Positions 45,323 through 54,724 of a stretch of DNA of 64,000 nucleotides are shown piece after piece. The position numbers were made by a program, and so were the translations under genes. The notes under the pieces were generated by a model that was not told the origin of the DNA, made no database searches, and saw only the letters and a list, made by a program, of their open reading frames with translations. Source of the DNA: Bacteroidaceae bacterium (GTDB lineage: Bacteria > Bacteroidota > Bacteroidia > Bacteroidales > Muribaculaceae); the NCBI GenBank assembly GCA_021768245.1, contig JAETNO010000005.1:62001-126000 (forward strand), written 5' to 3'. Within the stretch, counting starts at the first letter, position 1. The number at the start of each line of letters is the position of its first letter.

Positions 45323-47668
45323 ATGAAACGACAGATAACATACGTGGCCGCCGGTGTCCTCCTGGCTCTCGGCGTTGCCTCATGCGACTCCACCCCCAAA
45401 CTTAAGGAAAACAATATCGACGAGGTGGTGGCCGCCATGACCCTTGAGGAAAAAGCCCACCTCATCGTTGGTACCGGCATGTCGGGCATCAACAGCGGCG
45501 ACAGCGCGGTGGTGGGTGAGACCCGCTCCATAGTGCCCGGTGCAGCCGGCACCACTTACCCGATTCCGCGTCTCGGTATTCCCGCAGTTGTGCTTGCCGA
45601 CGGTCCTGCCGGCCTCCGAATCAACCCCACACGCGAGGGGGACTCGGCAACATACTACTGCACCCACTTCCCGATTGGAACCATGCTCGCCTCTACCTGG
45701 AATCCCGCCCTCGTGGAGCAAGTGGGCGAGGCAATAGGCGACGAAGTGCTCGAATACGGTGTTGACGTGCTCCTTGCGCCGGCCCTCAACATCCATCGCA
45801 ATCCCCTCTGCGGACGTAACTTCGAATACTACTCCGAAGATCCGCTCGTGAGCGGGAAGATTGCCGCAGCTTATGTGCGCGGTGTGCAAAACAAGGGGGT
45901 TGGCACCAGCATCAAGCATTTCGCTGTCAACAACCAGGAGACCAACCGCATGGCCAACGACGCCCAGGTGAGCCAGCGCGCGCTCCGCGAGATTTATCTC
46001 AAGGGCTTCGAGACTGCCGTCAAGGAAGGCAAGCCCTGGACAGTAATGTCGTCCTACAACTACCTCAACGGGGTCTATACATCCGAGAGTCCTGAACTGC
46101 AGACCGAACTGCTCCGCGATGAATGGGGCTTTGACGGCATGGTCATGACCGACTGGTTCGGCGGCTCCGACGTGGTGGCACAGATGAAGGCAGGAAACGA
46201 CATGCTCCAGCCGGGCTACGACGCACAGTATGAAGCCATCATCGAGAGTGTCAAAAACGGCACCCTGGACGAAGCCGTGCTTGACCGCAACGTGAAGCGC
46301 ATCCTTGAGATGATTGTGCGCACACCACGCTTCAAGGGCTATGAGTTCTCCAACAAGCCCGACCTTGCATCCCATGCGGCTATCACCCGCTCTGCCGCAA
46401 GCGAAGGCATGGTGCTTCTCAAGAACGATAACAAGGCCCTTCCCCTTAAGCCTGAAGTCAAGAACGTGGCTCTCTATGGCTGCACTTCCTACGATTTCAT
46501 CCCCGGCGGCACCGGTTCCGGCAATGTGAACCGTGCCTACACAGTCTCGCTGCTCGACGGCCTCAAGAACGCAGGAATCACCGCTGACGGCAATCTGCAG
46601 CAGGCTTATGCCGACCATGTGAAGACTTGGCGCGAAAATCTTGTAGCCGACACGAGCCGTTTTGCAGCCTTCATGCCCGTTGTGCTTCCTCCCGAACGCA
46701 ACTTCCCCGCAGCTGACCTCGCAGCGCAGGCCAAGGATAACGATGCGGCAATCATCACCATAGGCCGTGGCTCCGGCGAGTTCCTTGACCGCGAGTCAAC
46801 AAACTTCAATCTCAGCACCGAGAACAAGGCTATGATTGCCGACGTGAGCCGCGCGTTCCACGCCGCCGGTAAACCCGTAATCGTTGTCATGAACGTTGGA
46901 GGAGCTGTCGAGACCGCCTCTTGGAGCGGCAATGCCGACGCCGTCCTCTGCGCATGGCAGGGTGGCCAGGAGGGTGGCAACAGTGTTGCCGATGTCCTCA
47001 CCGGCAAGGCCAACCCCTCCGGCAAGCTCACCATGACATTGCCGATTCGCTTCGAAGACCATGCATCTACAGTCAACTTCCCCGTCGACATGAAGGCAGA
47101 GAAGGATATGACAATAGGCAACAAAGGCCCCAAATATGACAAGAAGCTTGTCGACTACACACCCTATGAGGAGGATATCTACGTGGGCTACCGTTATTTC
47201 GACAGCTTCGGCAAGAATGTCGCATATCCCTTCGGTTATGGCCTCAGCTACACTACTTTCGCCTATGACGATGCCAAGGTGTCCCTTGACGGTGACAAGG
47301 TGAACGTATCGGTAAAAGTCACCAATACCGGCGACCGTCCCGGCAAGGAAATCGTGCAGATATATGCTTCCGATTCTCAGGCCAAGGAGCGCAACAAACC
47401 CGAAAAGGAACTTCGTGGCTTCGCAAAGACAGCAGAGCTTGCACCCGGTCAGTCAGAGACTGTAAACATCAGCTTCGATGTCAACGACCTCGCGTCGTTC
47501 GATGCCTCCAAGTCTGCCTGGCGTCGTGATGCCGGCACTTATAACGTGCTTGTCGGAGCTTCCTCACGCGACATCCGCTCCACTCTCCCCCTCGAAGTGG
47601 ATGAGAAAGTGACTCCGGCCCCCAACATCCTTGCCCCCAAAGTCCAGCTCAACACCCTCAAACGCTGA
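45323..47668 (+). CDS. GH3 glycoside hydrolase 2 of the esterase PUL
   Basis: 781 aa, predicted lipoprotein (VLLALGVASCDS, Cys21). GH3 N-terminal barrel with nucleophile Asp277 in MVMTDWFGGSD and KHFAVNNQETNR, GH3 C-terminal domain, and a fibronectin III-like end (about 660-750). It differs clearly from GH3 1 in sequence around both active-site motifs, so it probably has another linkage or aglycone preference. KHFAVNNQE resembles beta-glucosidases. It is 5 bp after GH3 1 and is the last gene of the operon, before the palindromic terminator at 47770-47811. Confidence 0.92.
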   Translation: MKRQITYVAAGVLLALGVASCDSTPKLKENNIDEVVAAMTLEEKAHLIVGTGMSGINSGDSAVVGETRSIVPGAAGTTYPIPRLGIPAVVLADGPAGLRINPTREGDSATYYCTHFPIGTMLASTWNPALVEQVGEAIGDEVLEYGVDVLLAPALNIHRNPLCGRNFEYYSEDPLVSGKIAAAYVRGVQNKGVGTSIKHFAVNNQETNRMANDAQVSQRALREIYLKGFETAVKEGKPWTVMSSYNYLNGVYTSESPELQTELLRDEWGFDGMVMTDWFGGSDVVAQMKAGNDMLQPGYDAQYEAIIESVKNGTLDEAVLDRNVKRILEMIVRTPRFKGYEFSNKPDLASHAAITRSAASEGMVLLKNDNKALPLKPEVKNVALYGCTSYDFIPGGTGSGNVNRAYTVSLLDGLKNAGITADGNLQQAYADHVKTWRENLVADTSRFAAFMPVVLPPERNFPAADLAAQAKDNDAAIITIGRGSGEFLDRESTNFNLSTENKAMIADVSRAFHAAGKPVIVVMNVGGAVETASWSGNADAVLCAWQGGQEGGNSVADVLTGKANPSGKLTMTLPIRFEDHASTVNFPVDMKAEKDMTIGNKGPKYDKKLVDYTPYEEDIYVGYRYFDSFGKNVAYPFGYGLSYTTFAYDDAKVSLDGDKVNVSVKVTNTGDRPGKEIVQIYASDSQAKERNKPEKELRGFAKTAELAPGQSETVNISFDVNDLASFDASKSAWRRDAGTYNVLVGASSRDIRSTLPLEVDEKVTPAPNILAPKVQLNTLKR

Positions 47669-47769
47669 GCACACCATAATCAAACCTACAATTCGCTGAT
47701 TACACGATAATACCGACATTCCAACAGGGAAATATATCAAAATCAGCAGCAATTAAAGGACTCTCACTT

Positions 47770-47811
47770 CCGGCCATATAAACAAATTTATAAATTTGTT
47801 TATATGGCCGG
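47770..47811. terminator. Perfect 42-bp palindrome, bidirectional terminator
   Basis: CCGGCCATATAAACAAATTT and the next A (47770-47790) are perfectly complementary to 47791-47811, with no spacer. It lies between the convergent GH3 2 and response-regulator genes, about 100 bp after the former stop and 26 bp after the latter. T-rich sequence on both sides is modest. Confidence 0.75.
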
Positions 47812-47836
47812 ATTTCAATACTTTTCAAGCCTAATT

Positions 47837-48520
47837 TCAGTTTCTTATAGTCAGCATATACCCGAAACCGCGTTGGTTTATTATGGTGATTGACCGGTCG
47901 TGGCGGAGAGCCAGGCGCAGCTTATGGATGAAGCCGTGAAGTGAATTGCGGTTACTGATTTCATCGCGTCCCCAGACGGCTATCATGAGGTCTGTAGCCG
48001 AGACAGTCTTTCCGATATTGGCGGCGAGAGGCTCAAGCAGACGGGCCTCTATGTTGGAAAGTTCAATCTCGTTACCGTCAATGACGAGCAGCTGCTTGCT
48101 CGAGTTGAACACATAGCCACCGATTCTGTAGACTATATCCTCAGAACGCACACCGCACTTCTTTCTTAGCAGAGCCTTGATGCGTACGAGCAGCTCCCTC
48201 AGTTCGAAAGGCTTTTTAAGATAATCATTGGCTCCAATCTGAAAACCCTCCTCTACATCGTCGATACCACTCTTGGCCGTAAGAAAAAGCAAGGGCACAT
48301 CCTGCGAGAGGCTACGGATTTTCCGCGCCATCCCGAACCCGTCGAGCTTCGGCATCATCACATCGGCCACAACTATATCGGGCTTCTCGATTAAAAAACG
48401 GGCAAGCCCCTCCACTCCGTCGCAGGCAGTCACCACTTTATAGCCAGATTCATTCAATGTGTCCGAAATAATGAGCGACAGGTCGCGCTCGTCCTCTACA
48501 AGCAGGATTTTCTCATTCAT
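47837..48520 (-). CDS. OmpR-family response regulator
   Basis: 227 aa. Receiver domain (1-120) with phospho-acceptor Asp53 (VVADVMMPKLDG), acidic pair EDE near the start, and the Lys in YLKKPFELRELL. Winged-helix DNA-binding domain (about 130-225) with INQRGFGYML at the end. It is the cytoplasmic partner of the histidine kinase 72 bp upstream on the same strand. The likely target is the divergent beta-barrel gene at 50213, whose promoter is preceded by direct repeats. Confidence 0.92.
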   Translation of the reverse strand: MNEKILLVEDERDLSLIISDTLNESGYKVVTACDGVEGLARFLIEKPDIVVADVMMPKLDGFGMARKIRSLSQDVPLLFLTAKSGIDDVEEGFQIGANDYLKKPFELRELLVRIKALLRKKCGVRSEDIVYRIGGYVFNSSKQLLVIDGNEIELSNIEARLLEPLAANIGKTVSATDLMIAVWGRDEISNRNSLHGFIHKLRLALRHDRSITIINQRGFGYMLTIRN

Positions 48521-48592
48521 TCTTGAATACTGTTTAGAAACTGTTTCAATTTTTATAGGTTTGATAGCAAAAGACAGTCCTGAGAGTTTATA

Positions 48593-50005
48593 TTACTGCC
48601 ATTTGATTGTGAATTCCGAGCCTTCGCCCAATTTGCTCTCCACGCTTATCTCCATTCCCATCCTGGCAAGAATCTCCCTGGCATAATAAAGTCCGATGCC
48701 ATAGCCGCGCACATCCTGACGGTTGCCACAGGGCACACGGTAGAATCTGTTGAAGATGAATGGCAGGCTTCCGGCAGGAATACCTATGCCATTGTCGGCC
48801 ACCGAGATTGAACCGGGGGCGACGACAATCCTTATATCCACGCTCCCCTCAGGCTGCAGGCTGTCTTCTTTGGAGCCTGAATATTTGATTGCATTGTCAA
48901 TCAAATTATTAATCACATTCCCGAAATGGGTTCTGTCAGCGTTGATGAATATATCCTCTTGCGTGGCCCTGACATCGATATTGACAATCTTCTCACGGCG
49001 CGTCCGCTGGGCGGCTGCAATCTCTTCGATGAAAGGAAGCAGGGCGAAGGTCTCGCGATGCAAGGTCATGGTTTTACGACGCTCCATGCTCATGGCAAGT
49101 ATATTTTCCACAAGTTCACCGAGACGTTTGAGCTGACGGTTAGCGATTTTCAGATATGCCTCTTTCTTTTCGGAATCGTTGGAAGCATCGAAATTGAGCA
49201 ACGCATCGTTGGCAGAATAGGCAATCGCTATGGGAGTTTTCAGTTCATGGGTCATATTGTTGACGAAATCGTCTTTCATCTCCTCAATTGTGCGCAGCTT
49301 TGACACCGTATGGAAAAGATAGCACAAGGCAATGGTTATCACCACTATCAGGCCCACTGCCGATATGATTATGCCCGACATCTGACGGACTATATATCCG
49401 AGCGGCGAGGAAAAATAGGCCACGTATCTGTCATCGCTCATTATGTTGTAGCAAATCGAGACGCTGTCAAGCCGATTGTCATACCTTATCGCGGCATCTC
49501 CCGCCGTGACCTCTCCCGTGCCTGAAACCCTTATAACGGAAGCCACCTCCGGATGAATCCCTTTACGCGAAAGCGACAGTCGGAACAGGCTATCCAAATC
49601 GGATATCCTCAACGGATATACCATGTCAATAGTCTGATGCGCCCCGTAGCCGATTTCGTCTACCATTATATCAGAATAATTCGTGCCGGGAGAAAGTGGT
49701 GTTCTCCTGACTTCCAACACACTGTCACAATCGTCAGTCACAGTGATGTATAAAGTGTCCCCTCTGATTGAGCGGGATTGGGACAATTGCTTACCTTGAT
49801 AATCGGGAATTGAATCGGGCTCAGGATATCTTTCAACACGGTTTAGAATCTCATCCAGGTCGGCGTCTTTCAGCGACTGGGTTATCAGTCCGGCAGTCTG
49901 ACGGGATATGCTGTGGTAAAGTCCGACGAGACAATATATATTATAACCCAGCAAAATGACGAGCAGGGAGACTATAATCGCACTGTAAAACCGGAAGTGT
50001 TTCAT
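48593..50005 (-). CDS. Sensor histidine kinase
   Basis: 470 aa. Two membrane helices (about 5-30, and about 205-230 with IIISAVGLIVVITIALCYLF) enclose a periplasmic sensor of roughly 170 residues with no family I recognise. HisKA follows with His253 in NNMTHELKTPIAIAY, then HATPase with VADNGIGIPAGSLPFIFNRF and GYGIGLYYAREIL. A start at 50044 is also possible, but ATG 50005 (MKHFRFYS) gives a normal lead into the first helix. It is co-transcribed with the response regulator and divergent from the beta-barrel gene. Confidence 0.9.
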   Translation of the reverse strand: MKHFRFYSAIIVSLLVILLGYNIYCLVGLYHSISRQTAGLITQSLKDADLDEILNRVERYPEPDSIPDYQGKQLSQSRSIRGDTLYITVTDDCDSVLEVRRTPLSPGTNYSDIMVDEIGYGAHQTIDMVYPLRISDLDSLFRLSLSRKGIHPEVASVIRVSGTGEVTAGDAAIRYDNRLDSVSICYNIMSDDRYVAYFSSPLGYIVRQMSGIIISAVGLIVVITIALCYLFHTVSKLRTIEEMKDDFVNNMTHELKTPIAIAYSANDALLNFDASNDSEKKEAYLKIANRQLKRLGELVENILAMSMERRKTMTLHRETFALLPFIEEIAAAQRTRREKIVNIDVRATQEDIFINADRTHFGNVINNLIDNAIKYSGSKEDSLQPEGSVDIRIVVAPGSISVADNGIGIPAGSLPFIFNRFYRVPCGNRQDVRGYGIGLYYAREILARMGMEISVESKLGEGSEFTIKWQ

Positions 50006-50058
50006 AATGCCAAATTTACTAATAATCCATAAAACTCCACTCATGGCCCGGGTCGATT

Positions 50059-50094
50059 TAAGACTAAATAAGACAGTTTCTAAGACTAAATAAG
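50059..50094. promoter_or_regulatory. Two 14-bp direct repeats 22 bp apart, candidate response-regulator site
   Basis: TAAGACTAAATAAG occurs at 50059-50072 and again exactly at 50081-50094. The start-to-start distance is 22 bp, two helical turns, so both face the same side of the DNA. The second ends 9 bp before the TTTG -33 box of the beta-barrel gene, a normal activator position. Confidence 0.75.
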
Positions 50095-50103
50095 GAAGTA
50101 TGC

Positions 50104-50134
50104 TTTGCTCCGCAATTTACATGCCCTAATTTTG
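50104..50134 (+). promoter_or_regulatory. Promoter of the outer-membrane beta-barrel gene
   Basis: TTTG (50104-50107), 19-bp spacer, TAATTTTG (50127-50134). An exact Bacteroidota promoter, 78 bp before the ATG at 50213. Confidence 0.8.
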
Positions 50135-50212
50135 CATATGGATTAAATGACCACCAAGAGATTGTCTAAGGGAATGATTTAAATTCAAACATACTCTAAA
50201 ATACCATACACT

Positions 50213-52297
50213 ATGCGAACGATAGTGACACTTATCTCGATATTCGCTGTAATTTCGGCCTTCGCTCAAAGTGAAAGCCCCGACAGTATCAAGTTGCGAC
50301 TGCTTAATGACAGCATCATGGAGCGACATCTTGACGAAGTGACCGTGAAAGGCGAAAAACCTTTGGTGAAAGGCCGTGACGGGATTATGGTTGTTGACCT
50401 TCCGGCAATTGTCAAGGACAAGGCCGTCACAAACATCCTCGAAGCCCTGAGCTACCTTCCCGGAGTAATTGACAACAACGGCATGATAGGGCTGGCGGGA
50501 GCGTCGGAGGTAACTATAATCCTCAACGGTCAACTGACCGACATGCCGGTCGGCAACTTATATCAACTGCTGTATTCCACTCCGATTGACCGTCTGAAGA
50601 ATGTAGAGGTGATGTATACCGCTCCGATGGAATATCATGTCAACGGCGCGGTCATAAACATCGTGTTGAAAACGCCCAAGCCCCTTGACGGCCTTCAGGG
50701 GGAGGCTCGTTTCGGTTACAATCAGACACGTTACGCATCCTTCGGCACGGGACTTTCGGCCACCTATGCCGTCAAAGGCTGGTCTTTCGATTTGAACTAC
50801 GGACTCTCGCGTTCGAAAACATGGAACAACGAGCTGTCTCAGTCCAACCATCTCTACGACGGCACCCGAACATTGATTGAGGATGATATGCGTCGCACAA
50901 GCAGCAATCTGTCAAACCTCATGTATGCTTCCGCAGGATATAAACTCTCCGACAAGAGCGACATAAAACTGACCTACAACGGACAGATCACATCCGATAT
51001 CAAAGCCAAAAGCCTCACGACAGGCACCCTTGGAGACTATATAAACAATGTGGACTACCCGTCACCCATCGGTTACCACAATATCGCCCTGCGCTATACA
51101 AGCCCTTTCGGCATGACTATAGGCGGGGACTACACCCGATATTCCGAAAGCCGCACACAGCATCTGTCAAAACTTCCCGCATATGCCGAAACAGTGCTCG
51201 CCACAAACCGCCAAAGAATCAACCGCTATCATGCCTATATAGACCAGTCGCACGGCATAGGCGACTGGCAGATAAGCTACGGAGTGGAATATCAATACTC
51301 CGACGACCGCAGCAGCCAACGGTATGAATTGCCACAGCAAGCGGGATTCAAGGGCGCGACAAAAGAGGACGTTGCCAACGCATATGCCGGCATCCGCCAT
51401 ACTTTTCCTTTCGGACTATCCTTCAACGCCTCCGCTAAAGGGGAATATTACCACAACACCTACTCCCACAACTGGAATTTCATTCCCCAACTCGGAGCTA
51501 CGTATTACAAGACCACTGAAAGCATATTCCAACTCAATTTTTCCTCCCGGCGTGTCTATCCGTCATACTGGGAACTCAGGGGAGGGACAAGCTATCTCAA
51601 TGACTACAGCGAGATTCTCGGCAATCCAAAGCTACAACCATCACTCAACTATGAAGGACAGTTATCATACATTCTCAAACAGAAATATGTAGCGACACTC
51701 TATATGCAGTATGGCGACAAGACAACAGTGCAGCTACCCTACCAATCGCCCGAAGAGCGGAAACTAATCTATCAGACCATCAATATGGATTATAAACGCA
51801 CGATAGGCCTTAACCTCAACATCCCGTTCGATATCGGCCCGGTATGGAGCGCGCAGACCACCGCGAATCTGTTCCACCAGCGTGAAAAGGCCACGCATTT
51901 CCATGACATAAGTTTCGACAATAAGAAATGGGTATTCTACGGGGCACTTAACAACACCATCCGTTTCACTCCTGATTTCCCGATTGCGCTGACTGTGGAT
52001 TTCAGCTACATATCCCCTTCGCTACAGGGCATAGCCGATTTGTCAGGTCTGTGGAGAATTGATGCCGGAGTGAAATGGCGTTTCGGGAGGAAACGCTGCT
52101 GTGAGCTTGACCTGAAGGCCAACGATATATTCAACCGATGGTCTCCGACAATGACCATAGACCATGCAGGACAGGACTATAGCATGAAAGTATGCGATAT
52201 GACCCGGAGCCTCAAACTTTCCTTCATCTGGCGTTTCAACGGATTCAAGCCAAAATCCACCGATATCGATACCTCCCGCTTCGGCACCGGAAAATAA
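50213..52297 (+). CDS. TonB-dependent receptor-like outer-membrane beta-barrel protein
   Basis: 694 aa with signal peptide (MRTIVTLISIFAVISAFAQ). A short plug domain (about 40-150: LDEVTVKGEKPLVKGRDGIM, then LSYLPGVIDNNG and NVEVMYTAPMEYHVNGAVIN) is followed by a barrel of the 'outer membrane protein beta-barrel family' (PF14905 type). It lacks the N-terminal carboxypeptidase-D-like domain typical of this family and has no SusD partner. The substrate is unknown. Its position divergent from the kinase-regulator pair, together with the direct repeats before its promoter, suggests it is the main target of that system. It ends directly at the stop of the convergent GH3 gene (52297/52298). Confidence 0.85.
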   Translation: MRTIVTLISIFAVISAFAQSESPDSIKLRLLNDSIMERHLDEVTVKGEKPLVKGRDGIMVVDLPAIVKDKAVTNILEALSYLPGVIDNNGMIGLAGASEVTIILNGQLTDMPVGNLYQLLYSTPIDRLKNVEVMYTAPMEYHVNGAVINIVLKTPKPLDGLQGEARFGYNQTRYASFGTGLSATYAVKGWSFDLNYGLSRSKTWNNELSQSNHLYDGTRTLIEDDMRRTSSNLSNLMYASAGYKLSDKSDIKLTYNGQITSDIKAKSLTTGTLGDYINNVDYPSPIGYHNIALRYTSPFGMTIGGDYTRYSESRTQHLSKLPAYAETVLATNRQRINRYHAYIDQSHGIGDWQISYGVEYQYSDDRSSQRYELPQQAGFKGATKEDVANAYAGIRHTFPFGLSFNASAKGEYYHNTYSHNWNFIPQLGATYYKTTESIFQLNFSSRRVYPSYWELRGGTSYLNDYSEILGNPKLQPSLNYEGQLSYILKQKYVATLYMQYGDKTTVQLPYQSPEERKLIYQTINMDYKRTIGLNLNIPFDIGPVWSAQTTANLFHQREKATHFHDISFDNKKWVFYGALNNTIRFTPDFPIALTVDFSYISPSLQGIADLSGLWRIDAGVKWRFGRKRCCELDLKANDIFNRWSPTMTIDHAGQDYSMKVCDMTRSLKLSFIWRFNGFKPKSTDIDTSRFGTGK

Positions 52298-54577
52298 TCA
52301 ACGGACGGTGAAGCGGGTGGAGAGCGGGGCGCGGGAATCAGTGCCTACACGCAGTATGAATTCGCCGGGTTCCACACGCTTCTCAAGGTCGGAGCCGACA
52401 AAGGCAAGCTCGCTGACCGGAAACGACATCTCCATCCTGCGGCTTTCACCCGGAGCGAGGGTGACGCGCTCGAACCGTCGCAGTTCGGTGACAGCAGGAG
52501 TCACGGAGGCAACGACATCGGAAGTATAAAGCTGGGCAACTTCCGTGGCGCGACAATTACCCTTATTTGTCAGGGTGAACGATGCGCGCACAGTGCCGTC
52601 AAGAGGATAATCAGCCGAGTCGAGCTTCAGGTCTGAATAATCGAAGTCGGTGTATGACAAACCGTATCCGAAAGGATAGAGAGGTTCATAGCCCGCATCG
52701 AGATAATATGAAGTGCAACCCAGGAAAGTGTTGCCGGCCTCTTCGGGGATGCCGTCGAGACCGATTTCCTTACCCGTCGCGGGACGGCCTGTAGACGGAT
52801 GATTGTAATATATGGGACACTGACCCGAGGTAGAGGGAAAAGTTACGGGAGTCTTACCCGAAGGGCTTTCACGCCCCATCAGCAAGTCGGCCAAGGCAGG
52901 GCCACCCATGGTTCCCGGATGGAATGAATAGAGCACGGCGTCGGCCATTTCAGCTTCACGGCCTATGGCAAGCGGACGTCCGGCCATCACAATCATGACG
53001 AGGGGTTTCCCGGTGGACTTCAGACGCTCTATCAGCTTTGACTGACCGCCTACCAGACCGAGACCGGCCATCGAATGGCCTTCGCCGGAAAGGATAGCCT
53101 CCTCCCCTACCGCCACAATAATCGCGTCGGCATCATCAGCAGCAACGACAGCCCGCTCTATACAGGCATCATCGTCGTGACGCGAGTATTTCAGTCCCGG
53201 TTCATAGACAATCGAGATGCTGTCGGAATATTGATTTCTCAACGCCTGCAAAAGAGTGACGGTATGCTCCTTCTCCCCGTCGAAAATCCATGTGCCAAGC
53301 TGGTCGTAGGTAGCGTCGGCAAGCGGCCCGGTGAGCAGGATGCGTTTTGTCCGGCACGGGGACAAAGGGAGTGTCTTATTATCATTTTTAAGCAGTATAG
53401 CACTCATCAACGCGCTGCGGCGCGCCGCATCAAGATGGGATTGGGCATATTTGACGCTCTGAGGCGTAGCGACATAAGGATTCTCGAACAGTCCGAGCTT
53501 GAACTTCACCCGAAGGATTCCCCTGACCGCACGGTCAATATCCTCCTCACTGACGAGGCCTTTCCCGACGAGTGTCCGCAGATGGGAAGCATAGATGCCA
53601 TCCTCCATATCCATGTCGACTCCTGCGGAAATACATTTCGCAGCCGCCTCGGCTTCATCAGCCGCCACACCGTGGGCTATCAATTCACGCACGCTGAAAC
53701 AGTCGCTGACAACAAAGCCCTTGAATCCCCACTGGTCACGCAACACATCATGGAGCAACTGACGGTTACACGAAGCCGGGATACCGTCGTTGGCGTTAAA
53801 TGAGGACATGAAGGTGAGAGCTCCTGCACGGAGAGCCGCCTCAAAGGGAGGGAAATAGGTCTGACGCAGCTCGCGACCCGTCACATTTGTACAATTATAG
53901 TCGCGTCCGCCCTCTGCCGCACCATAGGCCACGAAATGCTTGGCGCAAGCAGCCAATGAGGTGGATGAGCCGAGTGAATCGCCATGCTGAAATCCCCTCA
54001 CCATCGCCTCGGCCATAAGCGAGGCAAGATATGGGTCCTCACCGCATCCCTCGGCTATACGACCCCACCGGGGGTCGCGGGCAATGTCAAGCATAGGCGC
54101 GAAAGTCCATCGGATGCCGTCGGAGGAAGCCTCCACAGCTGCAATGCGGGCCGCATCTGCGGCCATCTCAGGAGAGAAAGTGGCAGCGAGTCCCAGGGGG
54201 ATAGGGAAAATGGTCTTGTAGCCGTGAATCACATCGCGCGCCATCAGGAGGGGTATGCCGAGACGCGAACACTCAACGGCCATATATTGAAGAGAGTCGG
54301 AGGTGGCGGGGTCAGTGACATTCATGAACGAACCGACCTGACCGGCAGCCGCCATGGGGAAAAACAGTTCACGGCCTCGCTGAGAATACCAGTAGGAACG
54401 CTGATTGAGCTGCCCTATTTTCTCATCGAGGGTCATGCGACCGAGCAAATCCTCAACCCGGACATCGATATCAGCATCCGCCTGACGGTAGAGAGGGGTT
54501 TTGGTGCGGGAAAGGCCTGCAAACGCTACCGAAAGCAGAAACAATGAAACAAAAAAAGACCTTGCTGAAATTTCCAT
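52298..54577 (-). CDS. GH3 beta-glucosidase-like enzyme (BglX type)
   Basis: 759 aa with signal peptide (MEISARSFFVSLFLLSVAFA). GH3 N-terminal barrel (about 30-370) with nucleophile Asp292 in FVVSDCFSVREL and KHFVAYGAAEGGRDYN, GH3 C-terminal domain, and fibronectin III-like end. The Gly-Arg-Asp-Tyr-Asn segment is typical of BglX-like beta-glucosidases. I prefer ATG 54577 to a start at 54595, which only adds six residues before the signal peptide. It is the last gene of the minus-strand PUL, separated from the phosphodiester glycosidase gene by a terminator, so it may also have its own promoter. Confidence 0.9.
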   Translation of the reverse strand: MEISARSFFVSLFLLSVAFAGLSRTKTPLYRQADADIDVRVEDLLGRMTLDEKIGQLNQRSYWYSQRGRELFFPMAAAGQVGSFMNVTDPATSDSLQYMAVECSRLGIPLLMARDVIHGYKTIFPIPLGLAATFSPEMAADAARIAAVEASSDGIRWTFAPMLDIARDPRWGRIAEGCGEDPYLASLMAEAMVRGFQHGDSLGSSTSLAACAKHFVAYGAAEGGRDYNCTNVTGRELRQTYFPPFEAALRAGALTFMSSFNANDGIPASCNRQLLHDVLRDQWGFKGFVVSDCFSVRELIAHGVAADEAEAAAKCISAGVDMDMEDGIYASHLRTLVGKGLVSEEDIDRAVRGILRVKFKLGLFENPYVATPQSVKYAQSHLDAARRSALMSAILLKNDNKTLPLSPCRTKRILLTGPLADATYDQLGTWIFDGEKEHTVTLLQALRNQYSDSISIVYEPGLKYSRHDDDACIERAVVAADDADAIIVAVGEEAILSGEGHSMAGLGLVGGQSKLIERLKSTGKPLVMIVMAGRPLAIGREAEMADAVLYSFHPGTMGGPALADLLMGRESPSGKTPVTFPSTSGQCPIYYNHPSTGRPATGKEIGLDGIPEEAGNTFLGCTSYYLDAGYEPLYPFGYGLSYTDFDYSDLKLDSADYPLDGTVRASFTLTNKGNCRATEVAQLYTSDVVASVTPAVTELRRFERVTLAPGESRRMEMSFPVSELAFVGSDLEKRVEPGEFILRVGTDSRAPLSTRFTVR

Positions 54578-54637
54578 CACAATAACAATCTTCAAAAATA
54601 TGATTAAGTGATTCTTTTAAAATTCTTTTATAAACTA

Positions 54638-54678
54638 ATCCGGACTTTTTATGGAAATTAGAGATAAAAAGTCCGGAT
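54638..54678 (-). terminator. Terminator between the phosphodiester glycosidase and GH3 genes
   Basis: A perfect 15-bp inverted repeat: ATCCGGACTTTTTAT (54638-54652) and ATAAAAAGTCCGGAT (54664-54678), starting 47 bp after the minus-strand stop at 54725 and followed by T-rich sequence on the transcript. It may be leaky if the GH3 gene is in the same operon. Confidence 0.75.
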
Positions 54679-54724
54679 GAGTCTTATAATGAATTTAGCC
54701 CTACGGGCTTAATATATCGGCTGA

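Noticed and set aside
45380..46618. A 412-codon minus-strand open frame across the second GH3 gene
   Set aside because: It is antisense to a confident GH3 gene, and its composition is explained by codon bias of the coding strand.
54700..54718. A small inverted repeat AGCCC-TAC-GGGCT near the phosphodiester glycosidase stop
   Set aside because: A 5-bp stem is too short to interpret, and the 15-bp stem at 54638-54678 is the better terminator.
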